A stretch of 64,000 bases of DNA. Source: Nostoc sp. LEGE 12450. GTDB lineage: Bacteria > Cyanobacteriota > Cyanobacteriia > Cyanobacteriales > Nostocaceae. Location of the stretch: assembly GCF_015206895.1 (NCBI RefSeq), contig NZ_JADEXU010000031.1, forward strand, positions 1 to 64,000, given 5' to 3'. Positions 17,970 to 27,898 of this stretch are shown here, one piece after another. The notes under the pieces are model-generated. The model saw only the letters and a program-made list of their open reading frames with translations, made no database searches and had not been told where the DNA came from. A program made the translations under genes and the position numbers. How positions within the stretch are numbered: position 1 is the stretch's first letter; each line of letters starts with the position of its first letter.

Positions 17970-18647
17970 ATGCTTATGGTTAATTCTCTCCACGCCATAT
18001 TTCATGCGATCGCCAATGTCCGAAATGAGCAAGAATTAAGGCTGGCTCTGACGGATAAAATTGGTAAGCATTTTGGTGTGCAAAATTGGGGTATTTATCT
18101 CCTAGACGATCGGTCAACGGCTGAAATCGATGTTCAGAGTATTCCGGCAATATGCTTAGAAAGCAATCCAGTCGGGCGCTACGTGGTTGAGCGTCACGCT
18201 CCTGCCCATGAGCAGTTATTATTATCACCAGGAGACTGGAAGCATTTTTGCTCGCGTTCCGATCACGAACACGTAATGACTGGGCCAATTGTTTGCGATG
18301 GCCGTCTTGTAGGAACCCTTAACTTGGCTCGTGATAAGGGGAATCCTGCTTTTAATGGCAACGATTTAGCCGATCTGAGTGCATTATGCATTCATTTATC
18401 AGCAAAAATGGCGACTCTACGGTCAAAACCACAAATATCCAATTCCCTTTTAGTAAGTCCTCTAACAGCGCGTGAGTTAGAAATTGCCGAGTTAGTGGCG
18501 CAGGGGTTAACAAACTCAGAAATTGGGGAAAAACTTTGGATTACGCAAAATTCTGTCAAACAAGCTTTGAAGAGGATGTTTCGTAAGTTGAAGGTTTCGG
18601 CGCGTGCAGAAATGGTGGCAAAGCTGCAAGATATAAAAGTTTCTTAA
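17970..18647 (+). CDS. GAF-domain LuxR-type transcriptional regulator
   Basis: About 225 residues from the ATG at 17970; 17976 is an equally plausible start and a TTG at 17943 less so. Residues about 5-150 form a GAF-like sensor (FHAIANVRNEQELRLALTD, GPIVCDGRLVGTLNLARD). A LuxR/FixJ-type HTH follows at the C-terminus (SPLTARELEIAELVAQG, TNSEIGEKLWITQNSVK). It has no receiver domain, so activity is probably set by a ligand or redox partner of the GAF domain. It is divergent from DUF3386, a likely target, and followed directly by a hairpin. Confidence 0.85.
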   Translation: MLMVNSLHAIFHAIANVRNEQELRLALTDKIGKHFGVQNWGIYLLDDRSTAEIDVQSIPAICLESNPVGRYVVERHAPAHEQLLLSPGDWKHFCSRSDHEHVMTGPIVCDGRLVGTLNLARDKGNPAFNGNDLADLSALCIHLSAKMATLRSKPQISNSLLVSPLTARELEIAELVAQGLTNSEIGEKLWITQNSVKQALKRMFRKLKVSARAEMVAKLQDIKVS

Positions 18648-18678
18648 AGGAGGTAGGAGGGAGTTTCCTCTCCTCCTT
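18647..18678 (+). terminator. Hairpin after the LuxR-type regulator
   Basis: AAGGAGG at 18647-18653 pairs with CCTCCTT at 18672-18678, with further GGAGGG/TCCTC pairing inside. It overlaps the stop codon region of the regulator. The T-tract after it is weak (GCCCTTTATCTT). Confidence 0.4.
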
Positions 18679-19077
18679 GCCCTTTATCTTAATATATTGA
18701 AAAATGTTATTTTGCAATATTTAAGTCTAGTGTCTCAACTATCTAGTTAACACTTACAGCAGTTTTCACATTAACATTTTTGAGGGATCTAAGTCTCTAG
18801 CTTATATTGTGCGACAAGTTTTGCGGTAGGGTTAAAATCACTATTGCAAAACTTAATTACGAATTATTTTAATAGACTATTCTCTACTCTCTGCCCTAGC
18901 TATAGTCTATAGTTTAAAATTGGCTGTAAGTATCAATTTTTGAACTATTTTCTTAACTGTCTTATCTGTCATTGCATTTTGTTGGCGATGACGGCAGAAT
19001 ACAACGTGACAGTAAAAACTAGTTGTCAAAAATGCAATTATCTCAATAGCCTTGATTATTTTTAAAGGGGAAAATTA
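18679..19077. other. AT-rich spacer without a recognisable gene
   Basis: About 400 bp with stops in all frames. It contains a CTTAACTGTCTTATCTGTCATTGC stretch (near 18952) similar to one after tmk (16067-16091), and a ribosome site AAAGGGG before the gene at 19078. Nothing else is supported. Confidence 0.4.
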
Positions 19078-19455
19078 GTGAGTTCGTTAGAGCCAAAACA
19101 TATCTATATCTTAACACAAGATAAAGACATCAATCTGTCTGGTAATCCCATTCAAACTGAAAATTTTTCTATTCAAAACACTCTACGAGATGGGGGGAAA
19201 ATCCGCTTCAAAATTCGTTATTCTGCCGAACTACAGGGTTTTTGCCTACTGGAAGTTTTTCTGATCAGAGCGCAGAACAGAACACAAACTGCTAGCATGA
19301 CTATTCCCAACGGTGGCTCGACAGCTACTGTTCAAGAACAAGAACAAGAATTTGGTATTTGGGAGCGAGGAGATTATTACTTCTTTTTCAAAATGTCTTC
19401 CAATAATGGAACATTTTTTATCGAGGATTATCAACTTTATTGGTCAGCTAGTTAA
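19078..19455 (+). CDS. Hypothetical beta-rich protein
   Basis: 125 residues from a GTG at 19078 with a clear upstream AAAGGGGAAAA site. The pattern is alternating beta (KIRFKIRYSAELQGFCLLEVF, GDYYFFFKMSS, GTFFIEDYQLYW), without signal peptide or membrane segment. It suggests a small beta-sandwich, for example a jelly-roll or carbohydrate-binding-like fold. I do not recognise the family and the neighbours give no clue. Confidence 0.6.
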   Translation: MSSLEPKHIYILTQDKDINLSGNPIQTENFSIQNTLRDGGKIRFKIRYSAELQGFCLLEVFLIRAQNRTQTASMTIPNGGSTATVQEQEQEFGIWERGDYYFFFKMSSNNGTFFIEDYQLYWSAS

Positions 19456-19625
19456 TTAGTTTAAAATCTTTTCCAGCCGCCATCATTTAAAAATGTAGAT
19501 AGTTCTTGGTGTTGCTAATTCAAGAGCCCAAAAGCTCACGCTCAAGATAAATCTGAGCAAAGAAAACCTCTGCTCAGAATTTCGGTAAGCATAGAAGCGT
19601 AAGAGACAATGTACCTGTAGTTTTT

Positions 19626-21086
19626 TCAAGCACGTTTTTGCAATGATTTATATTCAAATTCAGCAACACCTAGTTGTTTTTTAAAGTAAGCGCGGTAGAG
19701 TTGGCAACGGGGTAGGATGCGATCGCCTTCATAAGTGATTAATCCCAAGCTTTCGAGCTTATGAGCGTCAATGGGATTCAAAGAAACGCTTTGCTTTGAG
19801 CTAACAACTTCAATATATGCTTTTACCAAACTGGAATTTTCTTGCAGGATTGCCCAGTGTCGCCATAAATGATAACGGTAGATACCGCCGTTAGCGATCG
19901 CCTCATATATTACTTCCTCTAAGGTGGTTCCTTGACAGCATATATAATACAGAGCAATCCGAATTAGCGCTGGATGTCCCCCCACCAGAAACATCAGTTG
20001 CATAACCTCGTTCTGAGAAGTCCAGTTTAGCCCGTGCCGTTGGGCTAAATACTCTACTTGATGCTTAGTAAATTCTGGCAGACGGATCGGTAGTCCAATA
20101 TTAAATGGTGAACGGTTGATATCTAGAGAGACGTAAACTTCTGTAGAATAAACCACCACTAGCCTAAGCTTCTGCAAGTTAGCATCTTGTCGCGCTTCTT
20201 CATACCAAGAGCGTAACAAACCAAAGAACTCTTGAGCAATTTTAGGATATTCAAAAAAGTGGTCAACCTCATTTAACACTAAAACCACTGGACTTTTACT
20301 CTGCTTCAGTAAGTATGATTGTAAGTATAAACTGCAACTTAATTTACAGCCTATTTCCTCATCCCAGTTTTCATCTAGCTTAGGGTCTATGCCTAATTCT
20401 GTTGCAATTTGCCAGCAAAAAGAACGCAAAAACTTGTTTAAGTCTGTCAGACAGGTTGCATCCATTTGCTTGCAATTCAGGTTCACAGGGCGATAACCTT
20501 GCATCTGTGCAAAAGCCAATAGCCGCAACACAAGAGAAGTTTTTCCCATCTCTCTTGGCGCTCGAATTCGGATCACACAGCCTGGTTGAATTATTTCTCG
20601 ATAAACTAGTTCTTCAATGGGAGGACGTTCGACATAGAAGGGGGAGTCTAGGGCTACTGGACCATCTGGGTATGACCAAAGATTTTCGAGTTGGTTATGG
20701 TGCTGAGTAACAAATGATTCCAAGGATAAAGGCGGAGATAATTTCTTTTCTCCGGTATCCAAACTCGACAATTGAGTTGGAGAAACTTCAGTATTATTCG
20801 GGTCACTCAAAATTGTGTAGTCTTCCCTGCGTAATTCTAGGTTAAAGGCGGTAAAGCACAACTTTAAGGTTTTTTGATCCACGCCTGTATTCAACGACCA
20901 TAATCGGTTCAGAGTTTTGGTTGAAACATTCATGCGATCGCCTAAATCTTCTAAAGTGAAGTGATTGCCATTGTTTTGAACCTTTTCCATAGCCAGAATC
21001 GCCGCTTGTAAGCGCTTCAATCCAGCGATAGTTAGGACAATTCCTCGCTTTCGCGTACTTTTAGAATGCTTCATATCGCTAATCAT
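19626..21086 (-). CDS. AAA-like ATPase with N-terminal HTH region
   Basis: The 486-residue protein has an N-terminal helical module (TLEDLGDRMNVSTKTLNRLWS) that looks like an HTH or effector-associated domain. A linker leads to an AAA_35-type NTPase with variant Walker A RAPREMGKTSL near residue 180 and Walker B SPVVLVLNEVDHFFEY. The C-terminus has winged-helix character (ESLGLITYEGDRILPRCQLYR). Such proteins are multiplied in filamentous cyanobacteria and often serve as signal-transduction NTPases related to STAND proteins; the target is unknown. A start four codons later (21074) is possible. No partner gene is adjacent. Confidence 0.8.
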   Translation of the reverse strand: MISDMKHSKSTRKRGIVLTIAGLKRLQAAILAMEKVQNNGNHFTLEDLGDRMNVSTKTLNRLWSLNTGVDQKTLKLCFTAFNLELRREDYTILSDPNNTEVSPTQLSSLDTGEKKLSPPLSLESFVTQHHNQLENLWSYPDGPVALDSPFYVERPPIEELVYREIIQPGCVIRIRAPREMGKTSLVLRLLAFAQMQGYRPVNLNCKQMDATCLTDLNKFLRSFCWQIATELGIDPKLDENWDEEIGCKLSCSLYLQSYLLKQSKSPVVLVLNEVDHFFEYPKIAQEFFGLLRSWYEEARQDANLQKLRLVVVYSTEVYVSLDINRSPFNIGLPIRLPEFTKHQVEYLAQRHGLNWTSQNEVMQLMFLVGGHPALIRIALYYICCQGTTLEEVIYEAIANGGIYRYHLWRHWAILQENSSLVKAYIEVVSSKQSVSLNPIDAHKLESLGLITYEGDRILPRCQLYRAYFKKQLGVAEFEYKSLQKRA

Positions 21087-21584
21087 CTATCTGCTTTTTA
21101 TTAACTGTCTCTTCATTGTTCCATGTTTTTAAACAGTTATCATACAGTTATTTAGATGTTACTAAATTGCTAAATTTTAGTAATAAACTATACATAGCCA
21201 ATTGATAGCAGCTAGATGAGTAGGTATAAATAAACATAACTATATTGTATTGATTGTTATATTTACTACCCTATGCAAGACTGTTGACGCTTCTGCATCA
21301 AATGTCTTTTATTGCTTACAAATAACAAGCCTTAATAGTTCTCTTTATTTATGCCAACTTCCGAGGATATTGCTTAAATTATTTCTTATCTTGTATTAAT
21401 CTGAATATTGCAGTAGGGGCGCACAGCTAACTGTACGCCCCTACTAAAGCACTATATTTTATGCAACTGAGAGCGCGTTACCCAAGTATTAGAATTCGGT
21501 GGTTAGACACCAGCGCCCCTATTATTAGTATTTTATTGGCGAAAAGTTATTAGTACTTGCTGCCAATATGATATAATAACGCAT
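21087..21584. repeat. Spacer with a GC-rich inverted repeat at 21413-21444
   Basis: No gene is seen. GTAGGGGCGCACAG at 21413-21426 and CTGTACGCCCCTAC at 21431-21444 form a near-perfect hairpin, a common interspersed palindrome in cyanobacterial genomes. The rest is AT-rich. Confidence 0.6.
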
Positions 21585-21986
21585 TTAGCGTCCAACTTTG
21601 TTTGAGACATCTCTGGCTGCTTCTGCCGCACTGTCGCCTACATCACTAGCAGTTTCTTTAGCGCCCTTTACGTATCCACCTCCAAACTCTTTAAAGGCTT
21701 CTCCTGACTGTTGCCCAATCTTCTGAAGTCGTTCACCAGGAGAATCTTCGGTTTCACGAGCATCCTTAAACCACTGCCCTACTGTTTTCGGTCTTTCAGC
21801 ATCATTTTGCTCTACCTGTTCGCGGACTCTCTCCTTTAAGCCTTTATCATTCTGCCCCTGCTCATAATTAACATTCGTTACCAGCACTATAAAACCAACT
21901 ACGACAACAGCCAAAAAAGATTTTACCTGAAGTCCTTTAAGTAAGCAACTGATGTTAGCAATCGTCCTAGAAATCAAATTTATCAT
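21585..21986 (-). CDS. Small single-span membrane protein, LEA-like tail
   Basis: 133 residues. The N-terminus is amphipathic, a membrane span follows at about 23-38 (SFLAVVVVGFIVLVTN), and the rest is a hydrophilic, probably extracytoplasmic tail. The tail is rich in K, E, G and A with an RPKTVGQWFKDARETEDSPGERL core and an ETASDVGDSAAEAARDVSN end resembling LEA or desiccation-type helices. From memory, paralogues with the RPKT.G.W...ARET...PGERL core are common in Nostoc. Function is unknown; a stress role is a guess from composition. Confidence 0.7.
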   Translation of the reverse strand: MINLISRTIANISCLLKGLQVKSFLAVVVVGFIVLVTNVNYEQGQNDKGLKERVREQVEQNDAERPKTVGQWFKDARETEDSPGERLQKIGQQSGEAFKEFGGGYVKGAKETASDVGDSAAEAARDVSNKVGR

Positions 21987-22715
21987 GCCAATTAGCTTTT
22001 TTTTGACTACAAATAAAGATTAACTATAGAAAGCTAATTATCCTTCTAGCAAAAGGCATAACTCAGTTAGAAAAAAGAAAGACTTTTTAAACCTTGCGGA
22101 GGAGGTGGTTTGTTAGATAAATAGATATTTGTATTTATTTATGTGTAAGAGCAACCAGCAATACTGCCTTTAGCTAGAGAGTTTACATAATAAGCGAGAG
22201 ATAGCCACTGCTGAACGAACCAATTAAATTGTTATTATAAATAGGATAAAGGGCTAAATCTCAGTATTATCAAGAACAATTGTAGGTTGGGTTAAGCAAA
22301 GCACAACCCAACAGAACCCCAGAAATGTTGAGTTTAGCTTCTCAACCAAATTTACGCATTTTAAGGTTTTTGGCGCTAACTAAACCGTGTTGTATGACAA
22401 ATAGGATAAAGGGATACACCTAATTATTATCAAGTTTTGTCAATCTAATTAGGAAAATCATGATGCTAAAAAACTCTCACAATTCCAAGCAATTATAGCT
22501 GACAAAAGCTCAGTAAATTTGGTTGATATTGCCATTCTAAAATATAATTATTTTGGTACTTAATTTTATCTAAGCTTGCCTCCAAATTGCAATCAGTAGT
22601 GGAATATTATTTGAACCAATTAAGCCAATATAGTCAAGGCTAATTTGGAAGATAATATGTTAATTATTTAGTTAAAAATCAACTAAATCCCTTAAATATC
22701 AGCCCGGAACTATGA
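21987..22715. other. Spacer with a TGTAGGTTGGGTT repeat
   Basis: No intact gene is seen. Positions 22281-22320 hold TGTAGGTTGGGTTAAGCAAAG plus its partial inverse (CAACCCAAC), a repeat that recurs at 55046-55080. AATAGGATAAAGGG occurs twice (about 22240 and 22401). Confidence 0.5.
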
Positions 22716-22952
22716 AGACATTGCCAAACTAATCTATTTACTCTGCGATATTTAGCCACCCACGATATTTTTCATGTATTGCTTGATTTTGACACCACTG
22801 ATGTGGGAGAAATTGGTGTACTTGCTTTTGCTGCTACACAAAATTACAGCAAACCATTCCAAATTAGTTTGTGGTTGGCTAGACTGCTCTACCCCATCCT
22901 GGCTCCACAAACAAATCAAAGCAATCTTCCTCAACCTGGTGAAACAGCATAA
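22716..22952 (+). pseudogene. Relic of a Coq4-like gene
   Basis: The frame open from 22716 to the TAA at 22950 reads LRYLATHDIFHVLLDFDTT then DVGEIGVLAFAATQNYSK and LWLARLLYPILAP. The HDxxH metal-site motif followed by F.T...GE.GV.AF is the signature of the Coq4/PF05019 family, which normally has about 220-250 residues. Here a TGA lies just before and the N-terminal half is absent, with no start codon, so it is a 5'-truncated remnant. In cyanobacteria the family's role is unclear, since plastoquinone rather than ubiquinone is made. Confidence 0.5.
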
Positions 22953-23437
22953 ACTAGGTAAAAAAGCTGATTTTTTGTTGGGATACCGCTTTTAAGAGAT
23001 TGAAAATAAGCAATTAACCATGTGAGTAAACGGTTAGGCTCACCATAAATTTCCCTAATTCATCTGAAAAAAGTATTTAACTGTTTAATCAGAGCTTTTT
23101 TAGAAGTTTTACTCTTTGTTTATAAATCTTGCTTAAGATTCCTTCGGTTGCCAAATGTAGCACTAAATACATTTTTAATGCTACATTTGGTTTTTAATAC
23201 AGATAGAGTTTAAAAAAACATATATCTTTAGTTATAAAAATTATCTGTCTAAAGAGATAGATAATTCCCAAAGACCTACTAAAAACAATCAATAGTCACA
23301 GGACTTTTAGGCTAGAGATATTGTCTGTATCGGTGGATTTATACCGTAATCCCTAGATATTTGAAGGGTTTGCAGAGGACAAAATAATCCATATTTTTTC
23401 CTTAATACGAGAACAGCTTCAGCTGGAAAGCCAAAGC
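22953..23437. other. AT-rich leader region of the metalloprotease gene
   Basis: No gene is seen. ATGTAGCACTAAATACATTTTTAATGCTACAT (about 23153-23184) is an inverted repeat (ATGTAGCA/TGCTACAT) followed by TTGGTTTTT, so it could be a terminator or an attenuator. The metalloprotease starts at 23438 after the weak site GCTGGAAAG. Confidence 0.4.
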
Positions 23438-26161
23438 ATGAAATACTGGATCAGGAAATTAGCAATCTTTATAGTATTACTGTATAACTTGTTCATCTAT
23501 AGTGATTATGCAGGAGCAAATCAACTTTCAAAGATTGATGTACAGCAAGTAAATTCGCTCCCAGCAATTGAAACCTTAGCAAATACTGACAACGATCTTG
23601 CTAAGAATAGAAAGGAAAATTTTTGTCGATTTAATGAGGTTGTCAAAGGGATAAATAAAGTAGAAGGACTCTTCACACTTTATTGCACTGAGAATTCGGG
23701 AAAAATTTACTTAGAAATTAAACCAGAACAGCTAAATAAAGACTACCTAGCTATAGCGACATTAGAATCGGGTGTTGGAGAAAGTGGAATTTATAGTGGA
23801 TTACCTCTTTCTGATTTTATCTTTTACTTCCAACGAGTAAACAATAGATTGCACTTTGTGGTGCGGAATGTAAAATTTCGTGCAGAAAGTAGGCCAGAAC
23901 AGCGATCGCTTGCTCGTTCATTTAGCGACTCAGTTCTTTATTCACTCGAAATCGCCAATATCGATCCACAGAATGAAAATATTTTGATCAACCTGAATGA
24001 ACTGCTAATGCAGGATTTACCTGGATTAACTACCATTTTGAAATATTCTTTGCAGGCTGATTACCGCTTGGACGCACACAAGTCATATTTTGGGAATGTT
24101 AACAGCTTTCCAGAAAATATAGAAATTGATTCTATTTATGGTTTTTCATCATTAGAAGGAGCAAATTTAGTTACCGTACCTGATAGTAGGGCACTTACTC
24201 TCAAGGTACACTACAGTTTTTCTCAACTTAGAGAAAACAATGATTATATTCCCAGACTTGCTGATGACAGAGTGGGATATTTTATTACTGCTTTTCAAGA
24301 TTTATCTAATAAGAATCCTCATGAATCATTTGTACGTTACATCAATCGTTGGCATTTAGAGCCATCCGATCCGAATCTTCCCTTGTCTCCACCCAAAAAG
24401 CCAATTGTGTATTGGATTGAAAATGCTGTGCCACTAGAGTATCGCGATGCGATTCGTGAAGGCATTTTGATGTGGAACAAAGCATTTGAAAAAGCTGGAT
24501 TTCAAAATGCTATTGAAGTGCAGCAAATGCCAGATGATGCTGATTGGCAACCGGCAGATGTACATTACAACACTATTCGCTGGTTCAACTCTTTGGATGC
24601 AGGTTTTGCTAGAGGTCCAATGCGCGTCAACCCATTCACTGGGGAAATATTGGATGCAGACATTATGGTAGATGCCAATATGGTGCTATCAATTCAGCAA
24701 GAATATCACGCATTGATGGAAGTAAATCCATCTTTAGTAGGAGTGGGCAAAAACTCATGTCAAGCTCTTTGGGGAAGGCAAAAACTAGGAGCTAATAATT
24801 CTCTTCTACCGGACTCTGAGTTCTGCTATGGTATGGAGTCTTCAAATCAAGCCGCGATGGGAGCGCTGGCGTTGTCAATTTTGCCAAATACTACAGCCAG
24901 TAGTGAAACGATGAAGGAGTATGTGTATCAATATTTGCGTTCTCTCATAGCTCACGAAGTCGGGCATACTCTCGGTTTGCGCCATAACTTTCATGGCAGC
25001 ACGATGTTAGCGCCTGAAGAATTAAATAATACTGAAATCACTCACACCAAAGGCTTAGTGGGTTCGGTGATGGACTATCTACCGGTGAATATAGCACCAC
25101 AAGGGGTACAGCAAGGTGACTATTTCCCAGGAGTTGTTGGGCCTTATGACGAATGGGCAATTGAGTATGGTTATAAAACAAGTCCATCAGCAGTGCTTGA
25201 GGAGATAATTCCAGAATCAGAAAAAAGTTTTTTAGAGCAGATTGCACTAGCGTCGCCTCAACCAGAATTATCTTATGCAACTGATGAGGATATCTGGGAC
25301 ATTAATCCTTTGGCGAATGTCTGGGATATGAGTAGTGATGTGCTACTTTATTCGCAGTGGCAAATGGATAATGCCCGCGTTATGTGGCAACGCCTTGATA
25401 AGGGTTATCTATCAAAAGGAGAAAGCTATAATAACCTGCGCGTCTCATTCAATAGAGTGCTTAAATATTATTTTCGGAACGCCACCTTGCTTTCTAAATA
25501 TATTGGTGGACAATCGTTTCTGCATCTCCATACTAGTGATAATCCTTCTTGGACATTTGTACCTGTTTCACTTTTAAAACAACGTCAGGCATTGACAAAG
25601 CTGCAAGAGTATGTATTTGCTGAGAATGCTTTCACTTTTTCACCACAATTGCTCAATAAACTAGCACCATCACGCTGGGAACACTGGGGTAGTTCTGTAC
25701 CTAACAACCGCCTTGATTATCCAATTCACGAAAATATTTTGAAGTTCCAAAGTGCGGTGCTGCGATCGCTATTAGACAGCGATCGCCTCAATCGTTTACA
25801 AGATATAGAATTAAAAACTCTGCCTGGGGAAGCACTTTCTATCCCGGAACTGTTCGATACCCTGCAAACAGGCATTTGGGCAGAAATTTTAACCGCAGGA
25901 GAACCAAAGCCAATTTCTAGCATCCGTCGTTCACTGCAACGGGAATATCTGAATATTTTGCTAGAGATGATGTTGGGTACTACCGATACACTTGAAGATG
26001 GGCGGACGTTGGCTTGGTATGAATTGCGCCAACTGCAAAAAGCCATTGATGTCAGACTCAAACAACTAAGTGAAAGCCTTGATATTTACACCTTAGCCCA
26101 CTTAGAAGCTTCTGGCGATCGCATCACCAAAGCATTAAATGCACATTTACTCTCTAAGTAG
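23438..26161 (+). CDS. Secreted zinc-dependent metalloprotease (DUF5117/DUF4953 type)
   Basis: 907 residues with an N-terminal signal peptide ending near the YAGA segment. The zinc site is HEVGHTLGLRHNF, an extended HExxHxxGxxH with H506, followed by a Met-turn GSVMDYLP. This is the metzincin layout of the large bacterial DUF5118-DUF5117-DUF4953 proteases. The N-terminal half carries beta-rich prodomain-like regions, and the C-terminus is helical. It probably digests proteins in the periplasm or outside the cell. It is a single-gene unit with a long AT-rich leader. Length and motifs are complete, so it appears functional. Confidence 0.9.
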   Translation: MKYWIRKLAIFIVLLYNLFIYSDYAGANQLSKIDVQQVNSLPAIETLANTDNDLAKNRKENFCRFNEVVKGINKVEGLFTLYCTENSGKIYLEIKPEQLNKDYLAIATLESGVGESGIYSGLPLSDFIFYFQRVNNRLHFVVRNVKFRAESRPEQRSLARSFSDSVLYSLEIANIDPQNENILINLNELLMQDLPGLTTILKYSLQADYRLDAHKSYFGNVNSFPENIEIDSIYGFSSLEGANLVTVPDSRALTLKVHYSFSQLRENNDYIPRLADDRVGYFITAFQDLSNKNPHESFVRYINRWHLEPSDPNLPLSPPKKPIVYWIENAVPLEYRDAIREGILMWNKAFEKAGFQNAIEVQQMPDDADWQPADVHYNTIRWFNSLDAGFARGPMRVNPFTGEILDADIMVDANMVLSIQQEYHALMEVNPSLVGVGKNSCQALWGRQKLGANNSLLPDSEFCYGMESSNQAAMGALALSILPNTTASSETMKEYVYQYLRSLIAHEVGHTLGLRHNFHGSTMLAPEELNNTEITHTKGLVGSVMDYLPVNIAPQGVQQGDYFPGVVGPYDEWAIEYGYKTSPSAVLEEIIPESEKSFLEQIALASPQPELSYATDEDIWDINPLANVWDMSSDVLLYSQWQMDNARVMWQRLDKGYLSKGESYNNLRVSFNRVLKYYFRNATLLSKYIGGQSFLHLHTSDNPSWTFVPVSLLKQRQALTKLQEYVFAENAFTFSPQLLNKLAPSRWEHWGSSVPNNRLDYPIHENILKFQSAVLRSLLDSDRLNRLQDIELKTLPGEALSIPELFDTLQTGIWAEILTAGEPKPISSIRRSLQREYLNILLEMMLGTTDTLEDGRTLAWYELRQLQKAIDVRLKQLSESLDIYTLAHLEASGDRITKALNAHLLSK

Positions 26162-26215
26162 TCATTTGTCATTTGTTATTTGTCATTCGTCTCCCTCATC
26201 CCCCTCGTCTTCCCC
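26162..26215. repeat. Short tandem heptamer repeats (TCATTTG)
   Basis: GTCATTTGTCATTTGTTATTTGTCATTCGTC is a degenerate TCATTTG heptamer run, of the short-tandem-repeat class known from filamentous cyanobacteria. It lies directly between two convergent genes. Confidence 0.65.
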
Positions 26216-26224
26216 AATCCCCAG

Positions 26225-27112
26225 TTACCGAAGATATCGTTGCAATAAACCAATGACAACTTCTGGTATTTCTAAATGAGGTAATATTCCTGCATCTGCG
26301 ATCGCATAAAAATCTTGAATTGCCCTTTGATTTAAATTGGCCAAGCGTTGTCCTAGTTTGATATTGGTAAATTGTGCCTTCTCTCCCCAAAACATCACAG
26401 TGGGAATTGTCAGTTGCTGAATATATAAACTTAGATCAAAGTAAAGATCGCCCCGTAAAAATGCCAAGGCGGAAAATTTGGCATTAGGTTGTTGTGCAGA
26501 GGTTAAATAAGCATCCACTATTTCTTGAGATACTCGTTCTGACTTAGCGAACAGAAAACTTTGTAAAAAATTTCTGACTGCAATTTCATTTTCAGCACCA
26601 AGCATATAAATAAAATTGTCCAACAGAGGCGTATTGATTACCGAAAGCGGAAGTCTGCGTCCAGCACCCTGCCCAAAATCATCAAATCCAGATGGGGAAA
26701 CCAAAAACAGCGCTTTGAATAAATTGGGTTGAACAATAGCTAGGCGGATAGCAAAAGCGGCTGTTAGAGAAGAGGCTACCACTGTCACTGGCTGGCGACA
26801 AGTTTCGATGATAAACTCTGCGATCGTGCTGAGATAATCCCTAATTTTGTAGTCCCGGACTGGATGAGCCGATTCTCCCCAGCCGATTAGATCGGGAGCT
26901 AAAATGTGGTACTTAGAAGCAAAAGCCGGGTAAACTTTAGACCATTCATACGCAGATGCCCCACCACCAAAGTTATGGAGAAACAGTAGTGGAGGTAAAT
27001 CTTCAGTATCAGCGAACGCCCAAGGTGTATTCGTTTGGGTATAGTAAACCATTGCCCCCAAGGATGTATGGATAAGTTTATGTCCAAAGCCAGGAGGTTG
27101 AAACTGAAGCAT
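26225..27112 (-). CDS. Alpha/beta-fold hydrolase
   Basis: 295 residues with the alpha/beta hydrolase order: strand LPPLLFLHNFGGGASAYEW (oxyanion region), APDLIGWGES, a nucleophile elbow VVASSLTAA in which the usual GxSxG is A-S-S-L-T, then a cap region and TVMFWGEKA (acid strand) and the LPHLEIPE histidine. No signal peptide. The degenerate elbow occurs in a cyanobacterial/plastid subgroup, so loss of activity is not implied. The substrate is unknown. Confidence 0.85.
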   Translation of the reverse strand: MLQFQPPGFGHKLIHTSLGAMVYYTQTNTPWAFADTEDLPPLLFLHNFGGGASAYEWSKVYPAFASKYHILAPDLIGWGESAHPVRDYKIRDYLSTIAEFIIETCRQPVTVVASSLTAAFAIRLAIVQPNLFKALFLVSPSGFDDFGQGAGRRLPLSVINTPLLDNFIYMLGAENEIAVRNFLQSFLFAKSERVSQEIVDAYLTSAQQPNAKFSALAFLRGDLYFDLSLYIQQLTIPTVMFWGEKAQFTNIKLGQRLANLNQRAIQDFYAIADAGILPHLEIPEVVIGLLQRYLR

Positions 27113-27270
27113 AAAATTAAAAAGTATAGTTTAATGGCACTTTACCCGAAGGCAAAATTAAGAGGTATAAATTCAAGCTTACCGATAAATATCAGAGTAA
27201 GTAAAATTTTTCTGTCCTAAGCTATTTCATATTTAATTTGTATACAGTCAAACTAATTCATAATTTATTC

Positions 27271-27774
27271 TCACTTTTGATTACTATCTCCTGTGATCTG
27301 AACAAGTTGATGGAGGTTATCGCCACTAATATGATAGGCTGCCCCAAAACCCACTACAAAACGACCTTCAATAGGAGTTAGCTGAAAAATCCTAAAGTCA
27401 GACAAGCCGCGCAAAACCTCGATAATTTCACCAAATCGCCCTTGAAATTGCTCAACAATTTGATTCCACTTGTCAGTTTCACGCTCTATCAAAGTTGCCG
27501 TACAATCAAAACTCAAACGACGACGAGCAAAAATTAGATTACTCTTGGCTTCATCCTCAATAAATAAGACACTTACATGAGGATTGGTATAGAGATTTTT
27601 GGTATGAGTTGAAAGACCACTGACATAAATATAGATGTTTTTGGAATTATCCATTACAAAGGGAGCATAACTAGCATTTGGTATTGCTTGGGTGTTCACG
27701 GTGCTAATGATTACACTCTCAAATTCTTCAGTAAACTTTTCATACTCAGCTTGAATGTTTTCAAGTTGACTCAT
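27271..27774 (-). CDS. HugZ-like pyridoxamine-phosphate-oxidase-fold protein
   Basis: 167 residues of split-barrel flavin-binding type: ISTVNTQAIPNASYAPFVMD, IYIYVSGLSTHTKNL, VSVLFIEDEAKSNLIFARRRLSF, and the C-terminal FQLTPIEGRFVVGFGAAYHI. This last piece is typical of the HugZ branch, in which it binds or degrades haem. PNPOx itself lacks that tail. Probably cytoplasmic. A role in haem-iron release is known for the family but unproven here. Confidence 0.8.
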   Translation of the reverse strand: MSQLENIQAEYEKFTEEFESVIISTVNTQAIPNASYAPFVMDNSKNIYIYVSGLSTHTKNLYTNPHVSVLFIEDEAKSNLIFARRRLSFDCTATLIERETDKWNQIVEQFQGRFGEIIEVLRGLSDFRIFQLTPIEGRFVVGFGAAYHISGDNLHQLVQITGDSNQK

Positions 27775-27898
27775 AAGTAAATTGCCGTTTAATTAGTAAC
27801 AATTAGTTATTGTAACGTGATTGAGCGATGTCTACGATGGGCTACAGTCTGGAGTTTGAGTGAATCCCCATTCCTTAGATGTTTAATAAGTAGGATTG

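Noticed and set aside
22774-22995. 73-codon plus-strand ORF in the spacer
   Set aside because: It overlaps the Coq4-like relic in another frame; the relic frame has recognisable motifs and this one has none.
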